Assembly (NCBI GenBank): GCA_004380135.1
Contig: QXCR01000008.1
Coordinates: 62,001 to 126,000 of the forward strand
DNA from: Stemphylium vesicarium
Taxonomy: Eukaryota; Ascomycota; Dothideomycetes; Pleosporales; Pleosporaceae
DNA: 64,000 nucleotides
Direction: 5' to 3'
A program made the translations under genes and the position numbers. Shown piece after piece: positions 55,599 through 64,000 of the stretch. The notes beneath the pieces are model-generated. The model was given only the letters and a program-made list of their open reading frames with translations. It was not told the origin of the DNA and did no database searches. How positions within the stretch are numbered: the stretch's first letter is position 1; the number at the start of each line of letters is the position of its first letter.

Positions 55599-58055
55599 AT
55601 GGCCAACACATCTGAGGAAGATCGAGCCGTGCAGCTTGCAACCAAGGCCGAGGAGAGCACCAAGACGGGCGAGTTAGTGGTGGCAGCTCGGTACCTGCGT
55701 GAAGCTAGTGCCATTGCACCCGAGCATCCGCGGATCAAAGAAGCATGGGTTACCCTGAAGGGAGAAGAAGAGAAGAGTGAATTCCTGGGAATTTGCAGAG
55801 TATGGGCAAGGAGCAAAGACGAGCATGATGGAGAAAAGGCGCTAAAAGCTATGCGATCACATGGCTTGAAAGAGAAGGAGGCAGAGCAGGCTATGGACAT
55901 CCTCTTCGACTTCAAAGGCGAGGATGACATCCTAGATCAGGTCTCAGGTGAGCTATTGCAGAATGCTGGAGCTCAGAAGTGGCTCGCAAATGCAGTTCGG
56001 GAGCAGCCGACTCGTATATACTACGAGATGTTCGAACGCGGAGACGATTCAATCGACGGCTTGCTAAAGGTTTTGCTTAACCGAGCTGTATGGCCAGACG
56101 ACGAATCATTCAAGGTTGGCCATAGGGACATGTTTATGCTCAGCTTGGCAATGATGATGGAGGAAGCTCTTGAGCACCCGGAGCGTGCGATGAAGGGCAT
56201 CGCACAACTTCTTGCTCATTTCGCGGAGCATCTTAAGGGTATTATTGATGCAGACAGCTTTGATGTAATCCTGGCATCCCTCGACATTCGACTTCCGGCC
56301 AAATTACGAAGCCAGGCCACACTCGCAAGTATCAAGCTATTTGAGCTTGCGCCAGACACCGCTGGGGAGTTGATCTCAAAATTTGTCACGGCGAAAACAA
56401 AGAAGGGCGAAGCAAACGACCTTGTTATCGCTTTCTCCGCGGCTGCCGCTATCTTCCCCGTCGCTGTCACAGCAGCTGCAGCTCTTTTCCTCACAGAGGG
56501 CTTCGTCAGTACACTCGTGCCTAGAGTCCAGAGCAAGAAGTCCGTCAACCTAGAGCAAGCCACTCTGGAGCTGATCAGTGCGGCGTGTGTGGACAAGAAC
56601 TGCAGAGAAGCCATTAGCAAGCATTGCAGAGAATGGCTAGAAGATATGGTCACGGAGAGCCAGAACAAGAAGCGGGCCAATCTAGCTGCGCTGATCCTTG
56701 TGAAGCTGGGCGAGGAGCAACCATCTGATGAAACTCCACGGATTGTCAGAGCAGAGAAAGTGGATCAGAGCGATTTGATCGCTAGCTTCAAGTCCATGGT
56801 CATAGGAGGCGACGTCTCTTCCAAGCAAGACTCAGTCGAGGGCCTTGCATATGCGTCCCTTCAACCCAAAGTCCGAGAAGACCTGTCCAAATCCCCAAAG
56901 TTCCTCAAACGACTTATCGAGACTATGAGCGATGCTTCATCGCCAAAGAATATCGTCTTCGGTGGTCTAACCATTCTCGTCAACATTACTCAATATCAGC
57001 CTTTGCAATCGGAAGAAGAGAAGCGAATGGCGCAACTGAAGGCTTACGCGAACGTGCAGAAGCCTTCTGCTCCCCATGTGCTCCTCAGCGACGAGGACGT
57101 CATGATACGCTGTAAGCGCGTTCTCGACGCAGGCGTTGTGCCATTGCTAGTGCACGTATGCAAGAACGGCTCTCCCTCGATTCTCACTCAGAGCAGCCTG
57201 ATACTTCTTAGCTTGTGCAAGGACACTAAGAACCGCGGAAATATGGCACAACAGGGTGCAGTCAAACTGCTCATCCAGATCTACGATCACATTTCCGCAA
57301 CAAATGAGGCCTCTACAACAGGCACCACACCTTTCCCGCCTGCCGCTCTGCCCACAACTGCGCAAGCGCTGTCTCGGCTGCTTATTAGCATAAACCCCTC
57401 GCACGTCTTCAATGCTGCGCTGCCGAGTACATCTGCCATTCGACCGTTAATTAGTCAACTGGCAAAAACTGACTCCTCGACATGGCAATTACATGCTTTT
57501 GAAGCCTTACTGGCGCTTACAAACCTCGCTTCGCTGGACCGAAACACGCAGGACCACATCATCAGACAATCCTTCGACACCGTAGTGGATGACTTGTTGC
57601 TGAGCCAAAACACCATGGTCCGCCGCGCATCGACCGAACTCATCTGCAACCTCATGGCCTCTCCAGTCTGCATAAGCAACTTCGCTGACGGATCGCCCCG
57701 CGCAAAGCATCGGCTGCACCTGCTACTTGCTATGACTGATGTAGACGACAACGCCACACGTTCCGCAGCCGGTGGCGCCTTGGCCATGTTGCTTTCCGTG
57801 GATCTCGCAGTACTAGAGTTTTTGAAGCAGGACAAGAATGTGGAGTGGTTGGTGGGTCTGTGTCAAGACGAAGACGAGGGGATTCGCTACCGTGGAGTGG
57901 TTTGTCTAAGGAGCGTGGTAGATGTAGAAGAAGGGAAGGAAAAGTGCAAGGGCAAGGGCGTTGTTGAAACGCTCAGGGTGGTGCTGAAGGAGAGTCGGAG
58001 TCAGGAGGTTCTGGGGGTTGGAGTGGAGACACTGAAGTTACTACTGGGTCAGTAG
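55599..58055 (+). CDS. cro1: UCS-domain myosin chaperone (Cro1/She4/Rng3, UNC-45 family)
   Basis: UCS proteins fold and stabilise myosin motor domains and are needed for cytokinesis, endocytosis and polarity; Podospora Cro1 is needed for the syncytial-to-cellular transition. Single exon, 818 residues. A TPR-like helical N-terminus (AVQLATKAEESTKTGELVVAARYLREA) is followed by armadillo-type helical repeats and the UCS region in the C-terminal half, with typical blocks such as NIVFGGLTILVNITQYQP, DAGVVPLLVHVCKNGSPS, LLSLCKDTKNRGNMAQQGA, FEALLALTNLASLD, RRASTELICNLMASP and RSAAGGALAMLLS. Length is in the range of Cro1 and UNC-45 proteins. It sits just downstream of the Cdc11 gene on the same strand; both act in septation, although co-regulation is not shown. 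Confidence 0.93.
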   Translation: MANTSEEDRAVQLATKAEESTKTGELVVAARYLREASAIAPEHPRIKEAWVTLKGEEEKSEFLGICRVWARSKDEHDGEKALKAMRSHGLKEKEAEQAMDILFDFKGEDDILDQVSGELLQNAGAQKWLANAVREQPTRIYYEMFERGDDSIDGLLKVLLNRAVWPDDESFKVGHRDMFMLSLAMMMEEALEHPERAMKGIAQLLAHFAEHLKGIIDADSFDVILASLDIRLPAKLRSQATLASIKLFELAPDTAGELISKFVTAKTKKGEANDLVIAFSAAAAIFPVAVTAAAALFLTEGFVSTLVPRVQSKKSVNLEQATLELISAACVDKNCREAISKHCREWLEDMVTESQNKKRANLAALILVKLGEEQPSDETPRIVRAEKVDQSDLIASFKSMVIGGDVSSKQDSVEGLAYASLQPKVREDLSKSPKFLKRLIETMSDASSPKNIVFGGLTILVNITQYQPLQSEEEKRMAQLKAYANVQKPSAPHVLLSDEDVMIRCKRVLDAGVVPLLVHVCKNGSPSILTQSSLILLSLCKDTKNRGNMAQQGAVKLLIQIYDHISATNEASTTGTTPFPPAALPTTAQALSRLLISINPSHVFNAALPSTSAIRPLISQLAKTDSSTWQLHAFEALLALTNLASLDRNTQDHIIRQSFDTVVDDLLLSQNTMVRRASTELICNLMASPVCISNFADGSPRAKHRLHLLLAMTDVDDNATRSAAGGALAMLLSVDLAVLEFLKQDKNVEWLVGLCQDEDEGIRYRGVVCLRSVVDVEEGKEKCKGKGVVETLRVVLKESRSQEVLGVGVETLKLLLGQ

Positions 58056-58571
58056 CGGCATGTTCTGCTGGTATCAATCATTAGGAATAATGGCTTAATG
58101 AACGGAACATACAGTATGTAGTATGGGACAAAAGTTCGCATTCTTGAAGTGGCGTAAGGACGAAGCGCTCATGATCCCCCGTTCCGGTATCAAGAGTAGA
58201 GCAGTATGTGAACAGGATTTTAGTAGCACAAATTATCTGAAATACAGATTATATCCAATATTGAATCTAGGTGTTTCAGGCCCATGTTAGGCGGCGAAGG
58301 AGGGTGGCGGTGTTGGCTTAGTAAGAGACCAATCAACCATGCATCGTGCCGTTCCCGAACCTCTCCACGCAATCACCCGGCTGCCTGTTCCAATTGCGCA
58401 ATCATGTCTGCCTTACAGTCTGCAGTGTTTGATGAGATCCCGCAACAGCATAAAGAGGGAGCTCCTCGCGTCTTCATAACATACTAATCATGCGTTAACA
58501 CAGCTACCGCAGTCACATCGTTTACTTGCCCGCCCGTCTACCCTTCCGCGAATTGCACACAGGCACCGACC
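58056..58571. other. Spacer between the UCS and ABM-like genes
   Basis: This 516 bp stretch contains no supportable gene. It includes the promoter of the ABM-like gene. Confidence 0.5.
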
Positions 58572-59216
58572 ATGCGAATCACCGAGCTTGCCCTCCTTCA
58601 CCTCTCTTGCGGCGTCACCGTCGACAGTGCAGCCCTTCGCTCGAACCTGTCGCACGCGAAGACTGTAATGCAGAACTGCACTGGACACACATTTTACTAT
58701 ATGCAACAGCTTGAAGAGCCAGCATTGGTATACATAGTTGGGGAATGGGACTCGCTCGATCAGCACATGAACGAGTTCATCCCCAGCGCGGAGAACCAAG
58801 CCGTCTTGGAGAGCCTCAAGGACGCGCTCACGGTCGAAAGGCTGGAACACATTGATGTGCCGCACGCCAATCTACCGTTGCCCAAGAGTGAAGCTCAGGT
58901 CGAGCAAGCTCGTCGTGGAGAACTGATCTGGAGTATCGGCTGCTATTATATCAAGGATGGCGCGAAACATGATTTCCGTGACAGCTTTGAAGCGAACAAG
59001 CAGTACCTACAAGATTTCGTCACCGAAGGTACAATCGGCGGAGGCTGGCGTATAGACAAGGAGGATAACAAAGAAGAATTTGTGTTGTTGTCTCCTTGGA
59101 AGAATGTCGAACAACATCTCGGATTTGGCAAGACGGAAGGATTCCAGAAGTATGCGCAGATTCAGAAGTATATCGACGGGGCTGATATCAAGCATTGTAA
59201 GCTTTTGGATATCTAA
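58572..59216 (+). CDS. Dimeric alpha-beta barrel (ABM-like) protein
   Basis: Single-exon protein of 214 residues from ATG at 58572. It appears to contain two ferredoxin-like alpha-beta barrel repeats: the first around residues 1-95 (MRITELALLHLSCGV, HTFYYMQQLEEPALVYIVGEWDS split here, NEFIPSAENQ), the second around 115-205 (LIWSIGCYYIKDGAKHDFRD, FVLLSPWKNVEQHLGF). The pattern YxxxW-S/D followed by H-x-F is typical of antibiotic-biosynthesis-monooxygenase-like (ABM) and stress-responsive dimeric barrel domains. Fungal two-barrel proteins of this kind are mostly of unknown function. It lies just upstream of the CYP504-like gene on the same strand, 420 bp away, but functional linkage is only a guess. 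Confidence 0.7.
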   Translation: MRITELALLHLSCGVTVDSAALRSNLSHAKTVMQNCTGHTFYYMQQLEEPALVYIVGEWDSLDQHMNEFIPSAENQAVLESLKDALTVERLEHIDVPHANLPLPKSEAQVEQARRGELIWSIGCYYIKDGAKHDFRDSFEANKQYLQDFVTEGTIGGGWRIDKEDNKEEFVLLSPWKNVEQHLGFGKTEGFQKYAQIQKYIDGADIKHCKLLDI

Positions 59217-59633
59217 CGCTATAGTACAGTGCCCCTTGGTTATGTGTATGCCAGTGTGACAGCAGAGCAGGTATTGAAGCAATCATCTAGTCCCAACTAC
59301 TCATCATTCCGCTTCCGTATGCTAGCTCTATTTAGTAAGCCCATGCGAAAGGGTTGCTAGTAATGCGATATACCCCTGTATACATTGGTCAACAGTCAAT
59401 GTCAGCGGGTCTTGCGCGCTTTCTGTTCAAGATCAAAGGTGGGAGCGCTTGCTGATAAGCAGCGGTCTTATCTTCGGAATGATTCCGAGATGAGCCCCTC
59501 ACGATCATGCACGATGTAGTTGAAGTACTAGAACGCCCATGATGATGGCGATAAGTAAGGCATCAGATACTCTCTGCGTACGAGACTACCTTAGGTACTA
59601 CCGGACTCAAAGCTCAAGCAAGAGTGTTGCGAG
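59217..59633. other. Spacer upstream of the P450 gene
   Basis: About 420 bp that should contain the P450 promoter and the 3' region of the ABM-like gene. Nothing else supportable was seen. Confidence 0.5.
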
Positions 59634-61388
59634 ATGAATTACTTACCGGATATCCTCCCCCATGTCAGAGCTATGGCTTCTGGCCACTTGATAGCCATTT
59701 CGTTCATCGCGGCTTCAGTATTTGTTGTATACAAGGCACGTATGAGCAAATTATCCTGATTATTGAAGCTGACCTCAACAGCTACTCACTCGCACCGACA
59801 TCCCCTATATCCGAGGCATTCCAGAGATTCCTGGCGCCTTGCCCGTCACCGGACATCTGACACAACTTGGAGATGACCATGCAACAGTATGCGAGAAGTG
59901 GTGGCGCCAGTACGGCAACTCGGTGTTCCAGATCCGGCTTGGAAACACGCGCGCAGTCATCGTCAGCTCGTTTGAAGACTGCAAGAAAATACTCGTGTCA
60001 AACTCCCAAGGCTTGATCGATCGACCGAAACTGTATACCTTTCATGGACTCATCTCATCGACCCAGGGCTTTACGATTGGCAGCTCACCATGGGACGAGA
60101 GCTGTCGCAATAAGCGGAAGGCGGCATCGACCACCCTTAGCAAGGGGATGATGAAGAATTACTACGACATGTTTGACTTGGAGTCTTACTGCATCGCAAG
60201 AGATCTGAACAGGGATAGCAAAGGCGGGGAGGTCGAAGTCAGTTTCCGACCGTACATTCAGCGATATGCACTCAACACGACCCTCACCCTGTGCTACGGC
60301 ATACGAATGGACGCCGTTTACGATGATCTGCTCCGTGAGATCCTAGAGGTTGGCTCCGCCATCTCCCTTTTGCGGTCTGCATCGGAGAACTATCAAGACT
60401 ACGTCCCTATCCTACGTTACGTGCCGAATAATGAGAAGAACCGTCGATCGAAAGAGTTGCGTGAGAGGCGCGACAAATACCTCAATGAACTCCTCGACAA
60501 GGTCCGAGAGATGATCAAGAAAGGCACCGAGAAACCTTGCATCAGCGCCGCCATCCTCAAAGACGAAGAAACGCGACTCACTGGAGTCGAAGTCAGTTCA
60601 ATTTGCTTATCACTTGTATCCGGGGGCTTCGAAACCATCCCAGGTACATTGGTGTCTTGTATCGGGTCTTTGTGCACACCAGAAGGCCAGGTGTTTCAAG
60701 AACGCGCTTATCAGGAGATTCGCAAGATGTATCCAAATGACGAAGACTTGAGAGGCGCATGGGCGGATGATTTTGAAAAAGAAGAGGTACCATACTTGAA
60801 TGCGATTGTCAAGGAGGCGGGAAGGTATTATACAGTCAGCAACATGAGTCTGCCGCGAAAGGCTATGAGTGATGTGCGTTGGGGCGAGGCTGTGATACCC
60901 AAAGGCACAATGGTCTTGATCAATGCTCAAGCTGGCAATCACGGTGAGCATTGCTGTCTTCCACTTGAACTCTCATGGTAAATCTAACACATCTAGATAC
61001 CGATTATTGGGGCCCTGATGCGGCAACCTTCAACCCAGAACGTTGGCTCACGCCACCCACCGACTCGTCGTCCCTCCACACCGCGAATTCTCATCCAAAT
61101 CCGCCACATCTATCTTTCGGTGCGGGCTCGCGCTCCTGCCCTGGTGCGCTTATAGCCAGCAAGCTGATCTACGCGACCCTGTTCCGTCTGCTCAGTCTGT
61201 ACAAGATCGAAGCCAGTGTAACACACCCTCCCAACACCGATTACGTAGACTACAACGCAATAAAGAGCGCATTGGTAGCCATACCGCGAGATTTTGCAGT
61301 ACGGTTGACACCAAGGTCGAGTGCGGACGTGGTAGAAAGTGTGTTGAGGGAGGGCTCGCGAAGGACAGCAGGGTTTTACAAGGAGTGA
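59634..61388 (+). CDS. Cytochrome P450, CYP504-like (phenylacetate hydroxylase family)
   Basis: Exons 59634-59726, 59782-60943 and 60997-61388 join in frame to 548 residues; the first donor is uncertain (GTATAC at 59727, or a GC donor at 59736 giving 551 residues). An N-terminal membrane helix (HLIAISFIAASVFVV) is followed by the CYP504-type start LLTRTDIPYIRGIPEIPGALP. The helix-C motif WDESCRNKRKAA, the I-helix segment VSGGFETIPGT, the ExxR motif EAGR in the K-helix, FNPERW, and the haem loop FGAGSRSCPG with the axial Cys are all present, so it should be active. CYP504 enzymes hydroxylate phenylacetate or its 3-hydroxy form toward homogentisate. The GFETIPG form and close N-terminal resemblance support the subfamily; the precise substrate is inferred. 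Confidence 0.87.
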
Positions 61389-61615
61389 AAAGCGGCATTG
61401 TTAGTTTCGAGTAGCACCCTCGACGTTATGTCACTTGCAACGTCGTACAAACGAATGGCCCTCGCTGGCGTCGGTCGAGTCCATGCCGCATTGCTCCTGC
61501 CCTCGATTCACACACCTTGGTACGTGCGGTCGCGCACGCCTGCTCAAGTAACCAGTAGCGCGTCTTCCACCATAAACTCTCTTCGAGCTAAACAACTATT
61601 TTCTCAATCAGCGAT
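61389..61615. other. Short spacer upstream of the secreted orphan gene
   Basis: 227 bp with no supportable feature beyond the presumed promoter and leader. Confidence 0.4.
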
Positions 61616-63166
61616 ATGATACTTCGGATTGCGATAGGCTTCGTTGTTGCGTTGGCTACGACCGCCATCGGCCGTGTCATCAACAGCGCGCCGACGTCGC
61701 CGGAGTCGTCTTTGCAACTCGACACCAGACTGATCAACACTTCGGCCGCGCCTGCAGGCTTCCCTCGCGATCTTGCCGGCAGCCTACCTGACCTTTTCAA
61801 CCCCGCACTAGGAGGCGACTTCGATCCCCAGAAATTGGCGGGCCAGGACTTATGGGACAAATACGTCGTCAAGGGTCGCCATCTCACCTGCCTCATGGAG
61901 GCTACAGATAGAGGCGCTGGATGGCTCTCGAAAGATACTCGAACACCGCCTTCAGCTGCTAGCCGCTGGACCGGCGATCTCAGGGGTATGTTTCTATTCG
62001 CACTTCTCATCCTTAGACTTCCCGTATCAGGACTAACAGCAGTAGATGAGCTGGCGCGGTGGAACTGGCACGAAGCCTACTACGACAAAGGCTGGGAGTG
62101 TAATTTCGAGCAAGAAGGCCTCAAGGACGCTTTCAACGGGCTCGGCCTCGACGCTCGCCCTCTTTGGGACGAGGATAGCGAGAAAGCAGATGGTGATAAT
62201 GATTGCTATGCGCTTCATCACTGGGAAATGGAGAGTGCTGATCCGGATGATCCGTGGGCGGAGATGATGCCGATTCTTGAGCAAAAGTATCAGGTCAATG
62301 GAAAGGATTATACGGTACGTACGTTGGTCGCTTTCGCATGAGTCAACGGGGGATTGTAGGATACTGACCATTTCCAGGCCACCGGCGCATCCTACGAATT
62401 CGCAATCAACTACGTGGGCGGAGCCATCATCGCTAAGAACATCAACAGCCCGCGTAGCGCCGTACAAGAAAAGGGTATCTGGGACCGGAAAGCAGATCCT
62501 GATGAGCTTCCCGATTTGCAGTACCTTTCCGACGTGTACTGGGGTTATTGGGCGCGCGATAACCCGGATCTTAAGAACTTCCGCATCTATGGTGCTCACC
62601 ATGTTATCAATGATGATACTGTGCTTTTGGTTACGCGTGCGCTGAGGAATAAGGGTAAATCTAAGTTGGAAAGGTGGCCTGGTGTCGAGTTTGAGAGGGG
62701 GACTGAGGAGCATCTAGCTTTGATCGGTATGTATACTTTTTTTCTCTATTTCTCCTGTAGATTCTGTGGGTTCGATTTTGGAAGTCGATTATGTCCACGG
62801 CCTACTCTGGCTATCTCCAGGCTTCTGTTTGGTGTTTTCAATCTTAGAAATATGTTTTACTGACCCTTTACAGCCTCCCCAATCGGCGCAACAGCCGCCC
62901 ACTTCCTCATCGCCCACAAAGCCGACCTCGGCATCAAATGGATCACCAAAGTCACAGTAGTCATGAACGGGCAGTCTTCAGATAGAAGTCGGATAGTCGG
63001 AGAGGAAATGCACCTTTTCTTCTCGATTGGGGACGTTCCTCAGGACGAGGTTACGAAGCCGGGGGAGGAGGATAAGGAGACAGGTCGGGTTCAGAGCAAT
63101 GTTCTTCATGTACGAGATGAGGGGAAGCATGTGATCAGGGAACACAAGGTCATGGCGAATCTGTAG
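61616..63166 (+). CDS. Secreted or membrane-anchored orphan protein, 426 residues
   Basis: Four exons (61616-61985, 62046-62314, 62378-62726, 62874-63166) join in frame to 426 residues, with canonical GT-AG introns. The N-terminus MILRIAIGFVVALATTAIG is a signal peptide or anchor. The body is Asp/Trp-rich and soluble (DELARWNWHEAYYDKGWE, LDARPLWDEDSEKADGD, YWGYWARDNPDLKNFRIYG), with a later block HFLIAHKADLGIKWITKVTVV. No catalytic motif or known family is recognised; it has the look of a lineage-specific fungal secreted protein. Four matching intron phases support the model even though function is unknown. Confidence 0.72.
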
Positions 63167-63181
63167 AGAGGAGCTGCTGTG

Positions 63182-63664
63182 TCAGCTATGGGATGGGGGC
63201 GGTATGACTATGTTGGAATTTCCTAGACAGATGTGCAGTGTCAATACATTCCCTCTTCCATCTTTATCACTCCTCCCTTTTTGCTTCATGATAGAGACAA
63301 ACGTACACCCCATCAACCACGTATATTTCCTACAGTGATCAACCAATGTAGAATGTTTCCAATTCGCGGGTCTCATCTGCGACCCACTGTATAGTTTCGT
63401 GCCGTGCATATAGCCAATACCAACGAGCATAAAAGGCTCTCTTCTTCCTTTGACCGGTCTTAGAAGGACTGGTACATCCATGCCGAGAAGCACACACACT
63501 AGATAGAATATGAAATCCGAAATGCCTCTACGGACATGATGGCGCTGAATGTCGCTACCAACCTGTGAGAGTGAGGAAGCTCCGTCATTAGGTTTCTTGT
63601 CCCGGCGCACAGACACTTTCCATGGAAGAAGCTTTTCGACGGTACCACTTCCGCGAGCTTCCAC
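63182..63664 (-). pseudogene. Relic of a HET-domain (heterokaryon incompatibility) gene, C-terminal part
   Basis: The frame encodes VCVLLGMDVPVLLRPVKGR followed by FMLVGIGYMHG, which is the characteristic C-terminal block of fungal HET proteins (usually GDxVCVLLGxxVPFxLRP...YxLVGExYVHGIM). The segment before it is degraded (RRGISDFIFYL replaces the usual RPGD), the acidic catalytic-region motifs of the HET domain are not found in the 340 bp left to the window edge, and the frame starts at a non-ATG. Another frame at 63499-63699 carries an overlapping fragment. This looks like a truncated, decayed HET gene rather than a working one. Confidence 0.5.
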
Positions 63665-63893
63665 AGCGTATGAGAGAGGGCTGTACCTCTTTTATTCACT
63701 TGACGGAACGCGACCGCCTTGTAGGTACACTACAACCCTACCAGTCGACGTGGGAGGCCTCGAGTAATGCTCGACCAATGAGATGGCTCAGACGTACACC
63801 GCCAAAAGTTCCAAGGTTCTCACCGCGCAATAAGTCCGGCAAAAACATTCCACAAACCACTGCAGGGTCGAAGGGCTCAACTTTGGGGTGATC

Positions 63894-64000
63894 ATGGGCC
63901 GCCGACCCAACCAATTGATCCTCGAGTACTTCGAGCGCGGCCCTAAGCTTGAAGATGCAAGTAACCGGTACCAGCACACGTGCAAGTCGTGCGGCGAAAA
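63894..64000 (+). CDS. 5' end of a BED/C2H2-type zinc-finger protein, truncated by the window edge
   Basis: ATG at 63894 opens MGRRPNQLILEYFERGPKLE, then DASNRYQHTCKSCGE to the end of the window. The pattern of a short basic start, an LEYFxRG-type helix and a CxxC knuckle is typical of BED/C2H2-like fingers in fungal DNA-binding proteins, related to the N-termini of hAT transposases. The paired histidine/cysteine residues lie beyond the window, so the finger is not confirmed. It is a minimum 35-residue fragment; the gene may be host-domesticated or a transposon gene. Confidence 0.6.
   Translation, partial: MGRRPNQLILEYFERGPKLEDASNRYQHTCKSCGE

Noticed and set aside
1..64000. Search by eye for tRNA, rRNA, CRISPR, terminal repeats and transposase genes
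   Set aside because: No tRNA B-box with matching A-box, no rRNA-like block and no spaced repeat array were seen. Visual search can miss single tRNAs; a tRNAscan run would decide.

Overview
The window is nuclear DNA of a filamentous ascomycete. Genes are split by short GT-AG introns of about 50-140 nt, spacers are compact, and the gene set is fungal: a het-C protein, a Zn(II)2Cys6 regulator, the septation-network scaffold Cdc11/Nud1, a UCS-domain myosin chaperone and a HET-domain relic. The style of several proteins suggests a dothideomycete, probably Pleosporales; that placement is inference.

About 23 protein genes, one doubtful ORF and one gene relic can be supported. From left to right on either strand: a 5'-truncated het-C gene (2-2768, +); HSP10 (-) and a mitochondrial-type tRNA(Ile)-lysidine synthase (+) leaving a shared promoter that carries a perfect heat-shock element; a 3 kb gene-free stretch; a PH-domain protein with four basic FG repeats (9391-11491, +); a lipid-anchor-type ubiquitin-like protein (12567 onward, +); a possible ORF and a small SSRWA protein (14.3-15.8 kb, +); a Zn2Cys6 regulator (17.5-20.6 kb, +); a secreted GH35 beta-galactosidase (21.8-25.1 kb, +); an FAD monooxygenase (-); EMC5 (+); a DUF5519/luciferase-domain protein (-); a GSAM-like aminotransferase (-) divergent from an epoxide hydrolase (+); a 7TM protein (-); a gene-free stretch; a secreted degenerate Hsp70-like protein (39.1 kb, +); a class-1A-like dihydroorotate dehydrogenase, Kcs1 inositol hexakisphosphate kinase and a disordered nuclear-type protein, all on the minus strand (40.2-48.9 kb); Cdc11/Nud1, the UCS protein, an ABM-like protein, a CYP504-like P450 and a secreted orphan, all on the plus strand (49.6-63.2 kb); a HET relic (-) and the start of a BED/C2H2-type zinc-finger gene at the right edge.

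Most genes are housekeeping (mitochondrial chaperone and tRNA modification, ER insertion, inositol pyrophosphates, septation, myosin folding) mixed with single accessory catabolic enzymes (beta-galactosidase, monooxygenase, epoxide hydrolase, P450, aminotransferase). No polyketide, peptide or terpene synthase is present, so there is no evidence for a secondary-metabolite cluster. No tRNA, rRNA, CRISPR or intact transposon was found. Exon boundaries were worked out by eye from reading frames, splice consensus and family resemblance; multi-exon genes were checked by confirming that the joined lengths are multiples of three.

The most unusual observations are the secreted Hsp70-like protein that has lost its nucleotide-binding residues, the repeated basic FG motif in the PH protein, an 8-nt micro-exon in het-C, two genes whose first coding exon is only the ATG, a possible splice-controlled C-terminus in the ubiquitin-like gene, and a Lys-to-Arg change in the dihydroorotate dehydrogenase active site.
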